Part shown: one piece after another, positions 39,367-48,032 of the stretch
Layout: each line of letters starts with the position of its first letter
Numbering within the stretch: the first letter of the stretch is position 1
Assembly (NCBI GenBank): GCA_012964435.1
Contig: DTTX01000041.1
Coordinates: 43,695-101,259, forward strand
Direction of reading: 5' to 3'
Length of the DNA: 57,565 nucleotides
From: Mesonia sp.
GTDB lineage: Bacteria > Bacteroidota > Bacteroidia > Flavobacteriales > Flavobacteriaceae
Translations under genes and position numbers: made by a program
Notes under the pieces: model-generated
Seen by the model: only the letters and a program-made list of their open reading frames with translations
Told to the model about the DNA's origin: nothing
Databases searched by the model: none

Positions 39367-40764
39367 TTATTCAAAAGTTTCAATATACATACGCTGAAAG
39401 TTAGGCTGATTCATTTCGCTTTCTGCAATTTCTTTAAATTGAAGCGTACTTTTTTGAGTAGGCGCCATTCTTCCAAAGCTAACTTCATTAAGAGCAGCGG
39501 CAAGTAATGGTTCGTTAGGATTTCCTAATTCACCTAAATTGGCATAATCTTCTTCAATAATTATATCTGGAGTCAAGCCATCTGTATAATCTGTAAAACC
39601 ATTGGCGTTTACCGATTTTAAGATCAAGGGTTGCATAGCATAACGGTGATTAATGTTTGCACCGGCGCGAGAAAAGTCAGGTGAATCGTATAGTGTTACC
39701 GATCCTTGAAATTTTCCTGTAGTCGTTGTGCCAATCTGAACAACTTCTATATAAGGCAATAATGAACTTATTAATAATTCACTAGCCGAAGCAGTGCTTC
39801 CTGTAGTTAAAACATAAACTTTATTAAGGTTTAAATTATTAATGGAAGCTCCGGTACTTATCTCGTTATTAAAATAACGTTCTTGATTTTCAAAATTCTC
39901 ATTATAAACTTGAGTTGTAAATAACTGTCCGTTAAACTGTCCGGTAACCATACTGGCAAGATCGTTGCTTGTTTCAATACTTCCGCCGCCATTGTAACGT
40001 AGATCGATCACTAAATCGGTAATATTATCTGCTTGAAATTCTGAAATAGCATTATTTAAAACATCATCAAAATTATTATTGAAGGCATTGTACATTAAAT
40101 ATCCAACGGTTTTATCTTCCAACTCAATAGTATTGGTAATATAAACCGGATTTTCGGTATATTCATTTTTTGTCAATGTAATAGTTTGATCTAATTCTGT
40201 AAGTTCCCCGTTACTAAACTCTGCCAAACCAATCGAATAAGTATCTGCAGCTAATAGCGAATTATAATTTTCTAGGGTTAGAGTAGTGCCATCAACGCGA
40301 TTAAAGATCATCCCTCGAGATACACCTTCATTTTCGGCAGAAGTATTTGGTAATACATAACGTACGTAACCAAAAATTTCTCCGGTAGATTGTAATTGAA
40401 CTAATCCGAATTTCATTCCGTTGCTTTTTGAAATTCCTGCTAATGCATCTTCTAGAACTCGGTAGTCGGAGACGATAAAACTAAATCGATCTTCACTATA
40501 AATAAGGGCATCAAACAAATCTTCGGGAGTCGCATAATTATCTAGAAAATTTTCTAATTCGGCTGTAGTAGCATAATTATTTTCATCTAACGCCGGTATT
40601 TGATCTTTGTAGAGGTAAAAAATGTTTAAGCCACGCCATACAAAATCTTGAATTTCTAAAGTAGAGGCCGGATTAATCTCATCATCTCGATCTTCAAAAC
40701 AGGCGATAAATGTAGTACTTACTACTAGTAAAAGTAGTAAAGAGGTAATTTTATTTTTCATCAT
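39367..40764 (-). CDS. S41 family (C-terminal processing type) peptidase lipoprotein
   Basis: A 465-residue lipoprotein. The lipobox IAC gives Cys22, followed by FEDRDDE, an acidic segment suggesting surface export. Next come an N-terminal helical cap (about 35-110), a PDZ-like domain (about 112-200) and the S41 catalytic core: LVIDLRYNGGGSIETSNDLA, the nucleophile in STASASEL (about 323-330) and the general-base Lys351 in TTTGKFQGS. S41 enzymes of this tricorn/CtpA clan cut C-terminal tails of exported proteins; the substrate is unknown. It is divergent from the sigma factor gene. Confidence 0.9.
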   Translation of the reverse strand: MMKNKITSLLLLLVVSTTFIACFEDRDDEINPASTLEIQDFVWRGLNIFYLYKDQIPALDENNYATTAELENFLDNYATPEDLFDALIYSEDRFSFIVSDYRVLEDALAGISKSNGMKFGLVQLQSTGEIFGYVRYVLPNTSAENEGVSRGMIFNRVDGTTLTLENYNSLLAADTYSIGLAEFSNGELTELDQTITLTKNEYTENPVYITNTIELEDKTVGYLMYNAFNNNFDDVLNNAISEFQADNITDLVIDLRYNGGGSIETSNDLASMVTGQFNGQLFTTQVYNENFENQERYFNNEISTGASINNLNLNKVYVLTTGSTASASELLISSLLPYIEVVQIGTTTTGKFQGSVTLYDSPDFSRAGANINHRYAMQPLILKSVNANGFTDYTDGLTPDIIIEEDYANLGELGNPNEPLLAAALNEVSFGRMAPTQKSTLQFKEIAESEMNQPNFQRMYIETFE

Positions 40765-40875
40765 TGCAATTTAAAAGTATAACTCTAAAATACTCACAAT
40801 ATTATAAATTGAAAATATATTGTAACAAAATTTAAACCCGTTCGTCACCATAGTGTAGAGCGAAAGCAAAAAGAA

Positions 40876-41385
40876 ATGAACCAACAAGAATTTTTAGTTT
40901 TTATAGAACCCATTAAAGATAAGATGTACAGACTTTCGGTACGCTTGTTGGTTTCTAAAGAAGCAGCGCAAGATGCGGTTCAAGAAGTATTTGTGAAATT
41001 GTGGAATAAAAGAGACACTTTAAAAAAATACGATAATGCACACGCTTTCGCGATGACGGTGACCAAAAATCATTGTCTCGATCAACTAAAACTGAAGAAA
41101 AATAATAACCTGAGAATTGTTCATAGTAATTATGAAGATGAAAGTAAATCGCTTCAGAAACATTTAGAAGCAAAAAACGAATTAGAAATTGTTGCTGAAA
41201 TTATTAAAGATCTATCAGAACAGGAACAAACCTTAATTCAGCTTCGAGATATTGAGCAATTAGAATATGAAGAGATTATAGAAATTACCGGGATGAAGTC
41301 TACCGCCATACGAGTAGCTTTATCTCGTGCCAGAAAAAAAATTAGAAAAGAAATTATTAAAAAACATCACTATGGAACTGTCTAA
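40876..41385 (+). CDS. ECF-type RNA polymerase sigma factor
   Basis: A 169-residue sigma-70 family factor. Region 2 reads MYRLSVRLLVSKEAAQDAVQEVFVKLWNKRDTLKKYDNAHAFAMTVTKNHCLDQLK and region 4 LIQLRDIEQLEYEEIIEITGMKSTAIRVALSRARKKIRK. It directs RNA polymerase to its own promoters. The next gene starts 14 bases before its stop and encodes a membrane protein fitting an anti-sigma factor, followed by two DUF4252 proteins. This four-gene order looks like a conserved envelope-response operon; the signal is unknown. Confidence 0.92.
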   Translation: MNQQEFLVFIEPIKDKMYRLSVRLLVSKEAAQDAVQEVFVKLWNKRDTLKKYDNAHAFAMTVTKNHCLDQLKLKKNNNLRIVHSNYEDESKSLQKHLEAKNELEIVAEIIKDLSEQEQTLIQLRDIEQLEYEEIIEITGMKSTAIRVALSRARKKIRKEIIKKHHYGTV

Positions 41386-41839
41386 CATCAAAACCCTACT
41401 CGATAAATATCTAGAGGCAGAAACTACGCTAGCTGAAGAAAAAGTTTTAGAAACTTATTTTCTTTCAGATCACGTAGCTCCAGAATTGCAAGAGTACATT
41501 CCGTTATTCAACTTTTTTGAAAACGAACGAAGCCTCGAAACTTCAGAAGAAATAGAATTTAAAATGCCTTTTGAAGTTGAAGAAAAACGATCTAACCGAT
41601 CATTAATTTACAAATGGTCTGGTATTGCGGCAAGTGTAGCCATTTTAGTTTCGGTTTTTATATTCAGCCAACAACAAAAAAATACCGTTACCAATCAAGA
41701 ACCAGTAGAATATGAACTGGCGATGCAAAACACGCAAGACTTACTGTTAATGATGACCGATGCGGTTTCTAGCGGTAAAAAGCAGTTAACCTATTTAAAA
41801 GAAATCAATCAAACCAAAAATCAATTAATAAACAAATAG
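41372..41839 (+). CDS. Putative anti-sigma factor, single-pass membrane protein
   Basis: A 155-residue protein. The cytoplasmic N-terminal part (about 1-80) contains LDKYLEAETTLAEEKVLETYFLSDHVAPELQEYIPLFNFF, the compact helical pattern seen in flavobacterial proteins encoded after ECF sigma genes. One transmembrane helix (about 88-105, WSGIAASVAILVSVFIF) and a short periplasmic tail follow. No zinc-binding HxxxCxxC motif is present, so it is not a ZAS-type anti-sigma factor. ATG at 41372 overlaps the sigma gene by 14 bases. The role is inferred from position and topology. Confidence 0.75.
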   Translation: MELSNIKTLLDKYLEAETTLAEEKVLETYFLSDHVAPELQEYIPLFNFFENERSLETSEEIEFKMPFEVEEKRSNRSLIYKWSGIAASVAILVSVFIFSQQQKNTVTNQEPVEYELAMQNTQDLLLMMTDAVSSGKKQLTYLKEINQTKNQLINK

Positions 41840-41843
41840 TCCT

Positions 41844-42368
41844 ATGAAAAAGTTAGTATTAATTATTGCATTAAGTGTATTACCATTTTTAAGTCAAGCT
41901 CAGTCGTTTAGCGATTATGCAGATATGAAAGGTGTAAGCTCGATGGTGATGACCAGCGAGATGTTTAAACTTCTAGCCGATATCGATTTTGAAAGTACCG
42001 ATCCAGAAGTAAAACGTTACATTCAACTTATTGAAAATCTAGAAGACATTAAAGTCTTAACCACGCAAGATGCTTCAATTTCAAAAAAGATGGAAGCCGA
42101 TGTTAATTCTTATTTAAGTTCTGCTTCAATGAGTAAACTGATGAGCTTTAAAGATGATGGTAAAGAAGTGGACTTTTACTCAAAACCAGGCAGTAAAAAA
42201 GGAGCAGTAAGTCAACTTTTTATGTTCTTAAAAGGAATGGAAGATGGCGAACCAATTACTGTTATTTTATCAATAACAGGTGATATCGATTTAAAAGAAG
42301 TGTCTAAACTGGCACAAGATTTAGAAGTTCCCGGTGCAGACCAATTAGAAAAAGTTAAAGATCAATAA
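41844..42368 (+). CDS. DUF4252 exported protein, first copy
   Basis: A 174-residue protein with a cleavable signal peptide (about 1-19, LSQAQ). The DUF4252 domain includes MVMTSEMFKLLADIDFESTDPEVKRYIQLIENLEDIKVLTTQD and LFMFLKGMEDGEPITVILSITGDIDLKEVSKLAQDLEVPG. The family's function is unknown. It lies 4 bases after the putative anti-sigma gene and 10 before a lipoprotein paralogue; both are likely regulon output or feedback components of the ECF system. Confidence 0.85.
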   Translation: MKKLVLIIALSVLPFLSQAQSFSDYADMKGVSSMVMTSEMFKLLADIDFESTDPEVKRYIQLIENLEDIKVLTTQDASISKKMEADVNSYLSSASMSKLMSFKDDGKEVDFYSKPGSKKGAVSQLFMFLKGMEDGEPITVILSITGDIDLKEVSKLAQDLEVPGADQLEKVKDQ

Positions 42369-42378
42369 TAAAATTGCT

Positions 42379-42969
42379 ATGAAAAAGATAAATCAAATTT
42401 TGTTACTTGTTATCGCAGTGGTTGCGGTAGCTTGTAGCGGTGAGCCTTCACTACAAAAATATTATGTAGAAAATCAAGAAAACGAGAATTTTGTAGTCTT
42501 AGATGTTCCTTCGAGTTTATTTTTAGGAGATAATTCCGGCCTTTCAGAAGAAGATCAAAAAGTAATTCGGTCTATAAGAAAAGCCAATGTGTTAGTCTTA
42601 CCGGTAAACAATAACAACCAAGATATTTATCAAGAAGAAAAGGCTACGATGGAAACTATTCTGAAAGATGAAAAATACAAAGTCTTGATGCGTTTTGGGT
42701 CTTCAGGAAAAAATGTAAAAGTGATGTATTTAGGTGAAGAAGATGCCATCGACGAAGTAATTGTCTATGCTAACGACGATACCAAAGGTTTTGCGGTAGC
42801 TCGATTATTAGGTGACGATATGAATTTTGCTGCCATTATGAAGTTAATGCGATCTGCTGCAAAAGGCGATGTCGATGTGAATTTAGATGTTTTAGAAGGC
42901 TTTGGTAAAGAGTTAAACGAAAAGTCTAAGAAAACAAAAGACAGTATCGAAGTAAAAGTAGAAATATAG
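42379..42969 (+). CDS. DUF4252 lipoprotein, second copy
   Basis: A 196-residue lipoprotein with a lipobox ending VAC (Cys19), followed by SGEPSL, without an export-type acidic run; periplasmic anchoring is likely. The DUF4252 core is VVLDVPSSLFLGDNSGLSEEDQKVIRSIRKANVLVLP and YLGEEDAIDEVIVYANDDTKGFAVARLLGDDMNFAAIMKLM. Pairing of a soluble and a lipidated paralogue suggests partners in the same compartment. It is the last gene of the operon; a terminator follows. Confidence 0.83.
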   Translation: MKKINQILLLVIAVVAVACSGEPSLQKYYVENQENENFVVLDVPSSLFLGDNSGLSEEDQKVIRSIRKANVLVLPVNNNNQDIYQEEKATMETILKDEKYKVLMRFGSSGKNVKVMYLGEEDAIDEVIVYANDDTKGFAVARLLGDDMNFAAIMKLMRSAAKGDVDVNLDVLEGFGKELNEKSKKTKDSIEVKVEI

Positions 42970-43003
42970 GATTCCATATAAAAATTCATCAATCAATCAA
43001 TTC

Positions 43004-43033
43004 ACCGGATTTTATTTAAATCCGGTTTTTTTT
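43004..43033 (+). terminator. Terminator of the sigma/DUF4252 operon
   Basis: Stem ACCGGATTT / AAATCCGGT with a 5-base loop and a run of seven or more T, 35 bases beyond the stop. Confidence 0.92.
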
Positions 43034-43107
43034 ATGCCCAAGCTTAACTTTTCTTTAAACCTCAAACGAATACGTTTTCTTTACCTTTATTAGAAAACTA
43101 TATTCCA

Positions 43108-44727
43108 ATGAAATTTTTTATAAATAATCCTCAACAAGTCGTAGATGAAGGGATTGAAGGTTTACTCACCGATCCTAATCTTACCAAACTAGATAACTTT
43201 CCAGAAGTTCGAGTCGTTCTTCGTAAAGACATCGATAAAAATAAAGTAGCTGTCATTTCTGGCGGCGGCTCGGGTCACGAGCCTGCGCACGCTGGTTTTG
43301 TAGGCAAAGGAATGCTAACTGCTGCCGTTTGTGGCGATATTTTTGCTTCACCATCTGTCGATGCAGTTTTGTCTGCCATCGTTGCCACGACGGGAGAAAA
43401 AGGTTGCTTACTCATTATTAAAAACTATACCGGCGACCGACTCAATTTTGGTCTGGCCGCAGAGCAAGCTCGCGATATGGGTTACAAAGTTGAAACCGTT
43501 ATTGTAGGTGACGATATTGCGTTAGGTGAAGATGTTGAGCAGCGCGGTTTAGCAGGAACTTTATTTGTTCACAAAGCTGCTGGCTATTTAGCTGAAGAAG
43601 GTAAAAGTTTAGCTGAAGTTACTAAAATGGCGAAAAATGTTGCCAAGCAAACCTTTTCTATCGGACTTTCCTTAGAAGAAGGACAAAAGTTTCAAAACCC
43701 TGAAAGTTCTCGTTTAGATCAATCGGAAGCTGAACTCGGTTTAGGTATTCACGGTGAACCCGGCGTAGAAACCATTTCGATGGATAACGCAGAAAGTCTA
43801 ATGCAAAAAGCAATTCAGAAATTAAAAGAATATCTTCCTTCTAAAGAAAAAGAATATGCCTTAATGCTGAATAACCTCGGAAGTGTCACTCCAATCGAAA
43901 TGAATATTTTACTCTACGCATTTCAAAAATCAGAGCTGGCAGAACGAGTGAAATTAATTGTTGGGCCTTCACAATTGATGACTTCCTTAAATATGAATGG
44001 TTTTTCAATTTCGATGTTAGTAATAGATGAAGAAATTAAAAAAGCCTTAACTGCAGAAGCAACACCCGTTTCTTGGTTCATTAGAGAATTTGGTAAAATA
44101 AGTTCAGTTGAAAGTCCGCAATTACCGGAGACACTTCCATTTGAAGCTTCATCAAATTCAGCTAAAGAAGAATCATTGCAAAAAATTACCAATGAATTGA
44201 TCAGTTTAGAAAAAGAACTCAACGCGATTGATGAAAAAGTTGGTGATGGCGACGCAGGCTCAACATTTGCTACAGGGGCGAAGAAATTACAAGAATTACA
44301 TGATAAATTACCCTTTAATAATGACGCTGAATTACTCATTACTATCGGAAGAATTTTAGCTCGGGAAACCGGAGGTTCTAGCGGAGTTTTACTTTCTATT
44401 ATGTTTACGCGTGCGGGAAATGCTTACAAAGAACATCAGCATTTAGGGAAAGCTTTAAACGAAGGCTTGCAAAAAATGAAAGAATTTGGTGGTGCCGAAG
44501 AAGGACAGCGTACGATGATCGACGCATTACAACCGGCATTTAGAGTTTTATCAGAAAATGGAACGATCGAAGAAGCGGCAACAAAGGCTAGGGAAGGAGC
44601 CAACAAAACCAAAGAAATTACTCATACAGATTTTGGCCGATCTTCTTATTTATCTGAAAAATCTTTAAAAGATATTCCAGATCCGGGAGCAGAAGCCGTA
44701 GCAAAAGTTTTTGAAGTTTTACAGTAG
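43108..44727 (+). CDS. ATP-dependent dihydroxyacetone kinase (DhaK-DhaL fusion)
   Basis: A 539-residue two-domain kinase phosphorylating dihydroxyacetone (or glyceraldehyde) with ATP. DhaK domain (about 1-330): VISGGGSGHEPAHAGFVGKGMLTAAVCGDIFASP, with the substrate-binding histidine His215 in GLGIHGEPGVE. DhaL domain (about 345-539): the metal/ATP motif AIDEKVGDGDAGSTFATGAKKL and RETGGSSGVLLSIMF. Having both domains in one chain marks the ATP-using rather than the PTS-dependent type. It is monocistronic; no glycerol or aldolase genes are adjacent. Confidence 0.94.
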   Translation: MKFFINNPQQVVDEGIEGLLTDPNLTKLDNFPEVRVVLRKDIDKNKVAVISGGGSGHEPAHAGFVGKGMLTAAVCGDIFASPSVDAVLSAIVATTGEKGCLLIIKNYTGDRLNFGLAAEQARDMGYKVETVIVGDDIALGEDVEQRGLAGTLFVHKAAGYLAEEGKSLAEVTKMAKNVAKQTFSIGLSLEEGQKFQNPESSRLDQSEAELGLGIHGEPGVETISMDNAESLMQKAIQKLKEYLPSKEKEYALMLNNLGSVTPIEMNILLYAFQKSELAERVKLIVGPSQLMTSLNMNGFSISMLVIDEEIKKALTAEATPVSWFIREFGKISSVESPQLPETLPFEASSNSAKEESLQKITNELISLEKELNAIDEKVGDGDAGSTFATGAKKLQELHDKLPFNNDAELLITIGRILARETGGSSGVLLSIMFTRAGNAYKEHQHLGKALNEGLQKMKEFGGAEEGQRTMIDALQPAFRVLSENGTIEEAATKAREGANKTKEITHTDFGRSSYLSEKSLKDIPDPGAEAVAKVFEVLQ

Positions 44728-44743
44728 AAAACATTTCAAACCT

Positions 44744-44775
44744 AAAAATCCTTTGCAGTTGCAGGGGATTTTTTT
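44744..44775. terminator. Bidirectional terminator between the kinase and PUL regulator genes
   Basis: Stem AAAAATCC-TGCA / TGCA-GGATTTTT, flanked by A and T runs, with its edge touching the regulator's stop codon at 44774. Confidence 0.88.
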
Positions 44776-47695
44776 AGTTTGAAAGGCTTTCAAAAAATTC
44801 AACTAATTTATCGTCGTGATCGAGATTTAGTTTTTTTCTGAAACGATATCTTGCGGTTTCTACACCTCTTACAGAAATACCCAAAAGTGGAGCTATATCT
44901 TTATTTGATAATCCCATTTTGATAAATGCTGAAAGGCGTAGTTCTTTCTTAGTAAGGTTAGGAACAACATTTTTCAAATTTCTAAAGAAGTCTTGATGAA
45001 CATTTTCAAAATTACTATCAAAAACAGCTAAGTATTCTTCATCAATTTTGTTTTGATGCATTTTCTTGAAAATTTCAAGAATCTTTTGATTAGACTGTTT
45101 ACTCTTTACAATATTCTTAAGCTCCTTTAGATCTTCTTGAAGGGTAGAGAAGAAGTTCTTTTTATTTACTAATAACATCGTGTAATTAGCAAGTTCTTTA
45201 CTTTTTAAAAGTATATCTTGTTCTAGATGCTCTTTATCTTTTTCAATTTTTTCTTTATCCTTCTGAAGCTTGAGCTGGTCAATTTCTAATTGAAGCAATT
45301 TATTTGTACGCTGCTCCTTAAGTATCGATTTCTCCTTTTCACGTGTTATTTTTCTTTTAACGAGATGCCAACTTAATATAAAAAGACCAATAAATAATAT
45401 AACATAAATGACCATTGCAGAATTAGTTTCATACCATTTAGGTTGAACATAAAAGTTAAATTCAGCAGGTTTTGATTGATTACCTAAAACATTCTTACTT
45501 CTAACTTTAAAAGTATAAGAACCGGGTTTTAGCAAACTATATTCTTTAAAACTTAGTTTTTGCCAGTTAGACCAACTATTATCGATGCCTTCTAATTGAT
45601 AACTAAAAGTGTTATTTAAGTTATTAGGCATATTGGGTGCCGCAAATGAAAATTTTATAGAATTGAAATTGTTAGGTAGTTCAACAATAGAATCACTCGA
45701 AATGGGAAGTAAATAAGTTTCATTTTGATGAGAATAGCTAATTCCAGTTATGTCTGTTGAAATATCTACGAGCTCCTTTTGCTTTTGAAGGTTATATAAA
45801 TACAACCCGGTATGTGTTCCTACAAGTACATTGTTATTAGAAATAGGGATTATACTTTCCATCCCTCGGTTAAAAGTCCCTTTGGTTTGTAAAAAAATAT
45901 CCTTTTCAATTAATGGGTTTTTTGAGTTTGTTTCAAAATAACCTAATTCATCATCTTGCACGATCCAGGTTTTATCTCCTTTTTGTAAAATCTTTCTTGG
46001 GTTTCTTTCGGTGTCTATGATGTTATTTAATTTATTAAAAGGCTCAAATTTCTTTGTTTCATCATTAAAAATATAAGCACCTTTATTAGTAGAAAAAACA
46101 ATTTCATTTTTCCATTTAAATACATTTATGTTAAAAGGAGAGGGGAGTCCATTCTTATCTGTATAATGGTCTATAGCAATAGTTCTATCTAGATCTTCAC
46201 TAAAAGTTATTTTATAAACACCTTTATAACCGTGGCAAACCCAATAAGTGTAGGCTTCATTACTAGGTAAGATATCTCTAGAAGATTCATCGAAGCCTTC
46301 AATTTTATTAATTATTTTCCAATCTTTATTTTGCTGCTCTAATGTATAAATACCACTATATGTGCAAATGAGGTAAGTATTTTCTTTTTCTTTTAAAGGA
46401 ATTGTTTTCCAAATTCCATCGATATTGCCAATTCGAGTTACTGCTAGATCTTTATTGATCTTATATAATCCTTTATCGTGATTAACAAATAAATCTTTAT
46501 TGAGAACAGAGAAACTCCAAGCTTGTCCTTGTATCGAATTTAGTTTGTCAAAATTCTTAGAATTTATGGTATTATTGGCTAGAGATGAATAATAGACACC
46601 TTTATTTGTTGCTATTAAAAAGTTTTGATTCGAAACTTGTGCATCGTAAACAGATGCTAAATTAAATAAAGTGATTCTCGGACTGTTGTAATTTAAAAAT
46701 TCTAAACCATTATCTAACAAAGCCCAAACGTTATCTTTTTGAGTTTGAAATAAATTTAAAACCGTCTGTCCTTTTAAATTATCAATAGCATTAATCCTAA
46801 ATTGATTGTTTTTTTTGCTAAGAATGATAAGACCTTGACTAAGCGTACCTAATAAAATTTGATCACGATATTTTAATGCAGAAATTATTTGATCGTTTGA
46901 GTTTGAAAATAGTGACTGAGTTACAATTGAACCGTTACCTTTTTTTCTGAAGATTTTTCCGGTGTTAGTGAAAAATTCAAAATCGTAACTTATATAAATA
47001 ACCGACTCATTATTGAACGCTGAAGCATCAATAAATTTTTTAATCTGACTGGTTTTTAGATTAACTTCATAAATTCCCTCATTAGCATCTTGTACAAAAT
47101 ATCGTCCATTCACTATAAAACTTTCGATAAATGAATTTCTCGAAGGAATTTGAGTAATATTTCCATTTTTCAATAGAAATAGTTTTTTAAAACTTCTGAA
47201 GATCACATTATCATCAAGAACATTTATTTGCCAAATATTTTCAAAAGATACGTTTGCTAATTGTAGCGTATCTTTTAATGATTTAAATTGATAGTTTCCA
47301 AAATCATCCCTAATTATTTTACCTAGATCATTATAACCGCCGGCGTAAATAGTCCCCTCTTGGTCTTTTGCTAAACTCCTAACTGATGAAGAGTTAGGTA
47401 ATTTTATTTTTTTCCAAGTACTTCCGTCATAAATTAGAATACCATCATTATTACCAAAATACATTACTCCACGTTCATCTTCAGTAACACTCCAAAATTG
47501 AGCATCGGCATCAAAATCTTGTTGGGTGTAATGTTGAATGCTAGGATTTTGAGCCTGATTGATAAGCGTAGAAAAATCACTATTTTCCTGTGAAAAAAGT
47601 ACATTGAAATTCAAAATAAAAACAAAAAACAATAGGACTCTGACTAACAATTTGCTATTTAATTGTTTAAAAAAATAAATATTTAGTGAATTCAT
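44774..47695 (-). CDS. Membrane-spanning beta-propeller regulator with Y_Y_Y and LuxR-type HTH domains
   Basis: A 973-residue one-polypeptide sensor/regulator. An N-terminal hydrophobic export segment (about 12-36, FSQ) is followed by a large periplasmic propeller region (about 45-680, Reg_prop-like: FWSVTEDERGVMYFGNNDGILIYDG), a Y_Y_Y domain (FSYQLEGIDNSWSNWQKLSFKEYSLLKPGSYTFKVRSKN), one transmembrane helix (about 760-779), a coiled coil, and a C-terminal LuxR-family HTH (about 912-965, KKELRLSAFIKMGLSNKDIAPLLGISVRGVETARYRFRKKL). It probably senses a sugar and activates the divergent susC operon. There is no kinase or receiver domain, so it is not a hybrid two-component system. Met at 47695 was preferred over the frame start at 47719. 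Confidence 0.88.
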   Translation of the reverse strand: MNSLNIYFFKQLNSKLLVRVLLFFVFILNFNVLFSQENSDFSTLINQAQNPSIQHYTQQDFDADAQFWSVTEDERGVMYFGNNDGILIYDGSTWKKIKLPNSSSVRSLAKDQEGTIYAGGYNDLGKIIRDDFGNYQFKSLKDTLQLANVSFENIWQINVLDDNVIFRSFKKLFLLKNGNITQIPSRNSFIESFIVNGRYFVQDANEGIYEVNLKTSQIKKFIDASAFNNESVIYISYDFEFFTNTGKIFRKKGNGSIVTQSLFSNSNDQIISALKYRDQILLGTLSQGLIILSKKNNQFRINAIDNLKGQTVLNLFQTQKDNVWALLDNGLEFLNYNSPRITLFNLASVYDAQVSNQNFLIATNKGVYYSSLANNTINSKNFDKLNSIQGQAWSFSVLNKDLFVNHDKGLYKINKDLAVTRIGNIDGIWKTIPLKEKENTYLICTYSGIYTLEQQNKDWKIINKIEGFDESSRDILPSNEAYTYWVCHGYKGVYKITFSEDLDRTIAIDHYTDKNGLPSPFNINVFKWKNEIVFSTNKGAYIFNDETKKFEPFNKLNNIIDTERNPRKILQKGDKTWIVQDDELGYFETNSKNPLIEKDIFLQTKGTFNRGMESIIPISNNNVLVGTHTGLYLYNLQKQKELVDISTDITGISYSHQNETYLLPISSDSIVELPNNFNSIKFSFAAPNMPNNLNNTFSYQLEGIDNSWSNWQKLSFKEYSLLKPGSYTFKVRSKNVLGNQSKPAEFNFYVQPKWYETNSAMVIYVILFIGLFILSWHLVKRKITREKEKSILKEQRTNKLLQLEIDQLKLQKDKEKIEKDKEHLEQDILLKSKELANYTMLLVNKKNFFSTLQEDLKELKNIVKSKQSNQKILEIFKKMHQNKIDEEYLAVFDSNFENVHQDFFRNLKNVVPNLTKKELRLSAFIKMGLSNKDIAPLLGISVRGVETARYRFRKKLNLDHDDKLVEFFESLSN

Positions 47696-48032
47696 CTTTA
47701 TAAAATGAGGATAATTCAATCTAATTTTAATGGATTTTAAATGTTTCAGATCAAAATGAGTGTCAAATTTATAATATTTAATGTTTATAAACTACTAAAA
47801 TATAATTATTTATAGATATTGAAGTAGTAATGACGTATTGTTAATTAATTGTGAAGTAATTGAAGTGTATTGATTTTTCCGGTTTTAAGCTCGTCAATTT
47901 CTAATTTTCTGAAAATTTTTAACACGAACCGAAATCGTTTTCGAATCTTACGAATATCAAAGCTTTGAGATTAGAATTCTATCATTTGTAAAGTTACGAT
48001 AACGATTGAAAAGATTATTTAAAATTTAAAAT
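47696..48032. promoter_or_regulatory. Divergent regulatory region of the polysaccharide locus
   Basis: 337 bases without a gene between the regulator and susC. It is very AT-rich. Inverted heptamers AATCGTT (47933-47939) and AACGATT (48001-48007) and the motif GAAATCGTTTTCG are candidate regulator sites. ATCATTTG near 47980-47990 is a poor -10 match, consistent with activator-dependent transcription. No riboswitch or hairpin leader is evident. Confidence 0.45.
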
